From contig NZ_CP041217.1 of NCBI RefSeq assembly GCF_006542275.1, positions 5,396,501 to 5,460,500 of the forward strand: a DNA stretch of 64,000 nucleotides, given 5' to 3'. The notes below the pieces were generated by a model, which searched no databases, was not told the origin of the DNA, and worked only from the letters and a program-made list of their open reading frames with translations. Every line of letters begins with the position of its first letter. Within the stretch, counting starts at the first letter, position 1. The position numbers and the translations under genes were made by a program. Positions 59,401 through 64,000 of this stretch are shown in pieces. This stretch comes from Saccharibacillus brassicae (GTDB lineage Bacteria > Bacillota > Bacilli > Paenibacillales > Paenibacillaceae).

Positions 59401-62400
59401 TAGCCGAAGCAGTCGAAGCGCTCATGTTCGCGACGGCAGGGAAGCGGACGGCTCCGTCATATTTGCCAGACCAGTACGAATTGCTCATGCTCTGCGTCGA
59501 GAGGCCGCTTTCCTCACCGATATGGAAGAATTTTCCGTCGCCTTTATAAATGCCGACGTGCGAGTGGTCGCGTCCCGTCGTATTGAAGAAGACCAGGTCG
59601 CCTGCTTGTAGCGCATCCGTTTTGATGTTCAATTTCTGACCTTTGGCGTACTGGTCTGTCGTCGTTCGTCCGACATCGATTCCCAAAAATTCTTTGTACG
59701 TTTTCTGGACGAGCTGCGAGCAGTCAGCAACCGCGTTCTTCAAAAATTGATCGAAGGACGATGCCGCCTTGCCGCCGTATACGTATTTGAACGAATCTTC
59801 GTACCCCGCCATCGTATTGAACAGATTGTTCAGGCCAGTCGTTCCAGCGCCGCCTGCGCCGCCGCCCGTCGACTCTGTCTTGATGGGCACGAGCTGCGAG
59901 GGGTCGGCGTATCCGGCTTCGTACAGCGTTTGCCGCTCCAGCAATGCTTGCCGCTCCTGCTCCAGCAGATCCAAATTTTCTTGCGACGATTTAGCGACAC
60001 GTTTCTTTGCCGAATCCAGCTTGTCGAGCGACTTCGTATTGCCTTCAATCGTCTTCATGAGATCGGTCATGATCTCGTTCGTTTCTTTGTTCGTTTTGTT
60101 CGCGTCTTTAGAGGCCTTGTCGTTTTCCTCGACGCCGTATGTGTTGTCGTTGAGCAGCTTCGTCATGGCGTCAATTTGATTACTGCTCAACTGCAGCTCG
60201 CCGGCATATTGATTGATCACGCTTTTAACTTGGGAAAGTCCATCCGCTTGCACGTCCATGCTGCGCTGCATTTGGTTTTGTAGGACGGTAAATGGAGCAA
60301 ACCCAGATCCGACCAGACTTTCGGCGGCTCCTTTGGCAAAGTCCGTCATTCGTTTCTGTTCGTCCACCTGTTTTTGTTCCAGTTCAGCAAGTTTTTGCCT
60401 CGCTTCAGCGAAGGTCGAAATCGCGGCAAACTCCTGCTGGTACACGTCGATCCGTCTTAAAGATTGCAAGACAGTATCTCGGGTTGTGTCTCGCTCCGCT
60501 TTCAAGTCGCTGATGGCCTTTTGGATCTTTATATCCCGCAGCTTCTCCAGCACGTCGCCTTCGAATGTCCAGCCATCCGTTGTTTTCCGGATTTCCGAAG
60601 CCAGTTGCGGATATTTCATGATCAGATCGGCAGCAGCCTGCGCGTTGAAGGATTGATTCTTCGAAACCATTGCTGAGGCCTGATTGAGTTCCGCGACGGC
60701 CGAGGTATTGTCCTTGATCGACTGCTGCAATGCGCGCGTCTGCTCTTCCACTTCCTCGGCGACCTGTTCCATCGTATCAGCGACTTTGCCGGATGCGCCG
60801 CTGAGCGCATCCATCTCCTGCTGAGCATTGAGCGCTTCAAGTGAGGTTTGGCTAAACTGAACATCCAAATCCGCCATAGAGGAATTCAGCTTGCTGTTTT
60901 CCGTTCGCAGAGACTCCATTTTCATCTGGAGTTCTTCCGCCAGGCTTGCATCTGTACGTCCTGCAAATATTTTGACTTCCTTACCTTCAAGCGCAGCCAG
61001 CTGTTCTTCGACGTTTTTGAGTTGAGCGACATTTTCTTTCAGTTGCTCTTCAAATTCCGATTTCTGACCGGTTATTGAAACCTTTCGCATTTCCATCTGT
61101 TTGAAGATCAGCTGATTTAAATTGTCGAGCTGCTGCTTTGTAGCCTGCTCGGTGTATCCAGCTGCCTCAAGCTGCGCGGCGCCTTCTTTTCCCAGCGTCA
61201 TAGCCAAGGCTTGCGAAATTTGATCGAGTTGCCGTTTCGTTTGAACCTGTTTGCTCGACGAGAGCGTGCCGCTTTCCATCATCTTCGACAAGGAATTATG
61301 AGCTTGAACGAGTTTAGGCAGCAGTTCCGTTTGCCGCTGGTATTGACTGATGATCTGCTGACTGGCCGAGTCTTGGTCCTTCAAGGCTTCTTGCCGCTCG
61401 CGCGTTGCCTTTTCGGCATCGCCACTTTTGAAGGCGTACAGCGCGACGGCGCCGATCAGCAGAGACAGCCCCGCTGTCGCCGCGGCTGTCGTAACCGTAG
61501 CCAGCGCCTGCGCACGCGTCAGCGCGCCGGTAGCGGCTGTGGCCGCTGTGGTAGCCGCCGCATTCGCGCCGCGGGCCGCCGTCTGTTCGACGGTCGAGAC
61601 CACAACGCCGTTGCCGGACACAATATTCACGGCGTTCGCCGCCGTATTGGCGCCGGTGGCCGTTGTGCTGGCTGCTGTCGCCGCGGTATCCGCCACTTTC
61701 GCCGCCATCAGCACTTTTGTCGCGGCCATGACGGCCATGATCGGCCCGGAAAGTGCTTTGTACGCCATGAAGAGCCCGGCAAGCCCTGCGGACGCCGCAA
61801 ATACGCCGGTCGGAATTCTCGTCAACCCGATCAGCAGCTGGTCAATGCCATCCAGCACGTCTTTGATCATCTGGCGGAGTCCGTCTTCGCCGGCCGTATT
61901 GAAGATTTCGAGCAGCGACGTTTTGGTCTGCGCCGCCTTCCGGCTGATCGTATCCATCTGCACCGTCAGGTATTGCATCGTAGAGCCTGTCGAACCGATC
62001 GAGGCGGCTGTGCCCAGAAGGATGTCTCCGGCGTTCAAGGAAGCGGCCAGCTTGGCGTATTGGTATACGCCGCGGGAGATGTCCGCATACGACTTTGTCA
62101 GGTCATAGTTTTTGTCCGTGACCTGGATGGAAAGGTCGAGCAGAATATCTTCCGCTTTCCGCCATTGTTCGACGCCGTCGACCACTTCTTTCGTCTTGAC
62201 GCCGAGACGTTCGATTTCATTGACTGCTTTGTCCGTCCGAATTGTACCGAGTACCGTTTTCCACATGTTACCGAGGTTCTCCCCGGACAGCGCCGTATTC
62301 CGGATACCGGCAGAGATCAAGCCGTTCATGAAGTCGAAGCCGACGCCGGTTTCCGCGGCGATCTTACCGGTCCGCTGGAAGGCGGCGCCGAGATCCCGCG

Positions 62401-63652
62401 CGGGCGCCATCGTATCGTGCGCGACCTTAGACCAGGAATCGAGTACGCGGTTGCCGATCACCATCGCATCATTCGCGCTATGGATGTGAACGCCATACTG
62501 CGACATGACCGATTCCATCGATTTGGTTGCATCTTCAAGCGCAACCATATCCACGGTTGAGAGCTTGGTCGACTGCCGGACGAGTTCCTGCACGACGTTG
62601 ACGTCTTTATACATCCGGCCCCATAGGCGCGCAGACTCCGTTACGTCCATGATGTTCGATCCAAGTTCGTGGGCGGTCTGAATAAACTTTTGCGTTTCCG
62701 CATTGAGTTTATTCGTATCCATCGTCATATGGTTCGTTCCCTCTTCAAAATGAACGAAGTAATGCTCATTGGTTTGCACGTAGCCAGCCATATTCGATTC
62801 AATGTCGACCAGACCTTCGCGCATCGCCTGCGTGGCCTCGTGCAGGGCACGATAGATCGTGTGGAAAACGACCGCATGCGTCGCCATATCCGAAAGCCGG
62901 CCGATCCAGCTCTTGGACATGGCATCCATCGTCGAGCCCATCTGACGCGCCTGCTGCTCGGTCTGAGCAAGGGCGTTCCGGATCCGCTGCTCTTCCTGCA
63001 GGACCTTCTCCCGCGTGGCCGCTTCCTTCTGCTCCCGCGTGCGGAGCGCATTGATCCAGAATTTCTCGTAGTTCTGCGCCGCCTGCTGTTGCCGGGCAGC
63101 GGTCTGCTGGATGTTCTGCTCGATCGCACGCCGAACCTTCTGCTCTTCCTGCAGGACACGCTCTCGCGCTGCGATGTCGCTTCCGGTACCGGTCGATCGC
63201 GCCGCCTGCTGACCGGTCGTAACCGTGCGATTTTGAAGAATCTGCATCCGCTGCTGATGTTCGCGTTCCTGCTGCTCAATCTGCTGCTGACGCCGCTGTA
63301 CGATCGCCTGCTGCGCTTGCATCTTCTGTTCCGTCAGCCGGTTCACCTGATCGAACTGCTGCGTGCGGGCGGTAAGGAGAGCGGCTTGAGCGGTCCGCTG
63401 CTGCACGAGAGCGTTCGACTCGGCCATGATCTTGGCTCGTCGCTGATCGGAAGTCAAAGCGATCTTGTCCATAGCGGCCGCCATCGCCTTGTACGACTTC
63501 TCCGCCGCGGCCAGATGTCCATTCAGCACTTTGAATGAATCGGCGTTGCCGCGCGCCCCGGTATCGATCACCTTGAACGACTGCAGGATCTTGCTGGTGT
63601 CCAGGTTGATCCGGGCGCCTACCACGTCCCGGCCCATTGATGCGTCTGGCAT
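56468..63652 (-). CDS. Tail tape measure protein with NlpC/P60 and lytic transglycosylase domains
   Basis: A 2394-aa tape measure that sets tail length and helps DNA entry. Coiled-coil N-terminus (1-230), TP901-like domain (about 300-600), hydrophobic helices near 640-760. An NlpC/P60 peptidase has Cys1311 in DCSQLV and His1365 in HSHVG. A lytic transglycosylase follows with its Glu near 1461 (AVIQQESSFG, then YNMGEGI). Four 65-residue helical repeats run from about 1697 to 1960, then charged coiled coil. Both enzymes probably open the wall during infection. It starts at a TAATG junction with the chaperone product. Confidence 0.92.
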   Translation of the reverse strand: MPDASMGRDVVGARINLDTSKILQSFKVIDTGARGNADSFKVLNGHLAAAEKSYKAMAAAMDKIALTSDQRRAKIMAESNALVQQRTAQAALLTARTQQFDQVNRLTEQKMQAQQAIVQRRQQQIEQQEREHQQRMQILQNRTVTTGQQAARSTGTGSDIAARERVLQEEQKVRRAIEQNIQQTAARQQQAAQNYEKFWINALRTREQKEAATREKVLQEEQRIRNALAQTEQQARQMGSTMDAMSKSWIGRLSDMATHAVVFHTIYRALHEATQAMREGLVDIESNMAGYVQTNEHYFVHFEEGTNHMTMDTNKLNAETQKFIQTAHELGSNIMDVTESARLWGRMYKDVNVVQELVRQSTKLSTVDMVALEDATKSMESVMSQYGVHIHSANDAMVIGNRVLDSWSKVAHDTMAPARDLGAAFQRTGKIAAETGVGFDFMNGLISAGIRNTALSGENLGNMWKTVLGTIRTDKAVNEIERLGVKTKEVVDGVEQWRKAEDILLDLSIQVTDKNYDLTKSYADISRGVYQYAKLAASLNAGDILLGTAASIGSTGSTMQYLTVQMDTISRKAAQTKTSLLEIFNTAGEDGLRQMIKDVLDGIDQLLIGLTRIPTGVFAASAGLAGLFMAYKALSGPIMAVMAATKVLMAAKVADTAATAASTTATGANTAANAVNIVSGNGVVVSTVEQTAARGANAAATTAATAATGALTRAQALATVTTAAATAGLSLLIGAVALYAFKSGDAEKATRERQEALKDQDSASQQIISQYQRQTELLPKLVQAHNSLSKMMESGTLSSSKQVQTKRQLDQISQALAMTLGKEGAAQLEAAGYTEQATKQQLDNLNQLIFKQMEMRKVSITGQKSEFEEQLKENVAQLKNVEEQLAALEGKEVKIFAGRTDASLAEELQMKMESLRTENSKLNSSMADLDVQFSQTSLEALNAQQEMDALSGASGKVADTMEQVAEEVEEQTRALQQSIKDNTSAVAELNQASAMVSKNQSFNAQAAADLIMKYPQLASEIRKTTDGWTFEGDVLEKLRDIKIQKAISDLKAERDTTRDTVLQSLRRIDVYQQEFAAISTFAEARQKLAELEQKQVDEQKRMTDFAKGAAESLVGSGFAPFTVLQNQMQRSMDVQADGLSQVKSVINQYAGELQLSSNQIDAMTKLLNDNTYGVEENDKASKDANKTNKETNEIMTDLMKTIEGNTKSLDKLDSAKKRVAKSSQENLDLLEQERQALLERQTLYEAGYADPSQLVPIKTESTGGGAGGAGTTGLNNLFNTMAGYEDSFKYVYGGKAASSFDQFLKNAVADCSQLVQKTYKEFLGIDVGRTTTDQYAKGQKLNIKTDALQAGDLVFFNTTGRDHSHVGIYKGDGKFFHIGEESGLSTQSMSNSYWSGKYDGAVRFPAVANMSASTASATTSSAASYSGSAGGYTGKYQDTINGAAAKYGVDPFLIAAVIQQESSFGANGITNVMQVNGKNNATVAESISAGTKMLADLLDKAGGDWKMALGGYNMGEGIIDWFKETGGYNKADMIAYSQKYGKGKRYGTVSYVDDIAAKYSPQTVTTKAPTQKELADAQKGADAELLQISDKLYDVDVQKLEAKLGMKDMDIADKELLLKQSEQRQEGMRKDSAEYKAELDRQIKLKTEIQKIYQEQRQLIDKSGLKSDELINKRRSLTEKIGDIQSDKGGMQEQYASDQWEASVASMEAKVERMRQQGRGEAERVKEQLRFYQDQLKNTSLTEEQRAEATKQVYDLTQRSTEIQFQTSNEFIDNQAKKMERQGKSEATILQMQVSAYDRMRKSQTLTAEQRAESDEKYYEASKKLGEAQFEHSNEWIDKQSERMQRQGKSEAEILQMQAEGYNRLRKNKALTADQRAESEKKYQDTAKNLTEARYDHSENWIAKEAVRMEMVGKDKVSVLKMELNAYLRMQADKTRSAAQQWELEQNIYKSREELDKEYYSAAEKRINHAKAMGQLTTAQELVEYQKLQAAYLDGSDERMSADEKVYDLKKRLTEEATKAVTEAAAKQKKALDAARDAEIKSIQAEKDAFTAAQEAKIKALDDVLQAMERNNDEADYERQRAEKVARLQLLQSAVSPEGIAERKQVEKEIEDMDRDHGRKLARQAIEDQKTALQTEKETQEKGFDDKMQAAKDHYESLTTAYDEFSSATELSAENLKTIQVLKEAEKNATIIAQLDQFVVDYQARMDQIAAAQTLAADVDVSGVPLAPGTASKQQSDTKALDLYTYNANKEAWDLAKARGDAAAMKTLAAQNEALRKKYGLGKDTGKIQQFSEGGVVQGMRGAAVPVIAHAGEIFLNDPQQQNLMKLLNMSLPKIDFSMPSFTPATTNNNTTSIDNRVYLNRGDTILQDQADVTAYWTEEENFMRRQSVRGRKG
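57760..58560 (-). repeat. Four ~65-codon tandem repeats in the tape measure gene
   Basis: Units begin at about 58560, 58348, 58155 and 57955 with the pattern W/F-I-x-x-Q-x-x-R/K-M-x-x-QG followed by LTAEQRAES. The middle two are the most alike. Copy number could set tail length. Confidence 0.8.
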
Positions 63653-64000
63653 TACGTTTTCCCTCCTCCCTGCGCTGGGTAGAATCCGAAGTCAGACAAG
63701 AATTTCGCCTTTTTGGGCTTCTTGTTTTCTACATTTCCACCATGCAGCACGATTTCGAATTCTCGGGACTGACGCCGCTCCTTCATGAGAGCACGAACTT
63801 TGGGGATCGTCACATTCGGCCACTCGCTGTCCGAGATGCCATTAGCTATGCACAAGGCCCAAAGCCCCATCCAGTCCGTACCGGGCGGCTTGTATTCGCC
63901 AGCTCCTTCCTCGTTCTCGTCCTCATCGTCATCCGGCTCTTCCGGATCTGGTGGGAACGATTCCTTATAGAAATCGATCGAGGACCTTATCCAGCTCCTC
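63652..64000 (-). CDS. Tail assembly chaperone, frameshift extension (partial)
   Basis: The frame is open from the TAA at 63652 to the window edge. The in-frame ATG at 63870 has no ribosome site, so I read the whole stretch as the C-terminal extension made by frameshifting. It runs SSIDFYKESFPPDPEEP..., then an acidic DDDEDENEE linker, then WMGLWALCIANGISDSEWPN, and a basic end. The upstream frame ends at 63965 (next entry). Overlapping chaperone genes before the tape measure are standard in siphophages. Confidence 0.7.
   Translation of the reverse strand, partial: RSWIRSSIDFYKESFPPDPEEPDDDEDENEEGAGEYKPPGTDWMGLWALCIANGISDSEWPNVTIPKVRALMKERRQSREFEIVLHGGNVENKKPKKAKFLSDFGFYPAQGGGKT
63965..64000 (-). 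CDS. Tail assembly chaperone, main frame (C-terminal end only)
   Basis: The last 11 codons before TAA at 63965-63967 read EELDKVLDRFL. The frame is +1 (equivalently -2) relative to the extension that continues to 63652. Only the 3' tip is in the window. Confidence 0.5.
   Translation of the reverse strand, partial: EELDKVLDRFL

Overview
The window looks like a moderately high-GC Paenibacillaceae chromosome (Paenibacillus or Saccharibacillus type). The evidence is the mix of Bacillus-like genes: a pdhABCD order, yneA/ynzC divergent from lexA, thiN, and coaA of the bacterial type. Shine-Dalgarno sequences are strong, TTG and GTG starts are common, and many terminators are intrinsic. Nearly all genes in the first 34 kb are on the minus strand. 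No rRNA, tRNA, CRISPR array or insertion sequence was recognised.

1-12.6 kb holds housekeeping genes: a partial topoisomerase III, the glutamate synthase small subunit, a thyA-dfrA pair, the four-gene pyruvate dehydrogenase operon (with a near-consensus promoter at 10168-10196), an esterase, thiN and an XRE regulator. 12.6-22.9 kb is one tightly coupled ten-gene minus-strand operon for a Tad/Flp-like (type IVc) secretion or pilus machine. In order of transcription it encodes a Ser/Thr kinase fused to a ParA-like domain, a CpaB/SAF-like protein, two more degenerate ParA/TadZ-like proteins, a CpaF ATPase with an N-terminal membrane anchor, a TadB-TadC-like fusion, and four small single-span proteins. 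It lacks a recognisable prepilin peptidase and is the most unusual chromosomal system here.

23-39.3 kb returns to single genes: an RlmM-like methyltransferase, a receiver-like/thioredoxin-like overlapping pair, a divergent Fpg-family glycosylase, RNase Z, HAD phosphatases, and an SOS locus (yneA, ynzC, lexA). Next to lexA is an undescribed winged-helix-like gene whose promoter is flanked by two LexA-like boxes. Then come dacA, coaA, ilvD with a GntR regulator, and an Excalibur-domain protein.

At about 39.3 kb there is a detached 3' end of glnA (its last 16 codons plus its terminator). I read this as one end of a prophage integrated into glnA and extending past the right edge of the window. 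39.4-45.9 kb is the prophage accessory region: small regulators, a NucB-Excalibur nuclease related to the chromosomal Excalibur gene outside the prophage, and AT-rich membrane-protein genes. One of those is paired with a cytosolic protein behind LexA-like operators. 46-64 kb is the late region of a siphovirus read leftward: tail assembly chaperone frameshift product, a 2394-aa tape measure with two wall-degrading domains, Dit-like protein, tail fibre and spike proteins, tail endopeptidase-type protein, two exported accessory proteins, holin and amidase.
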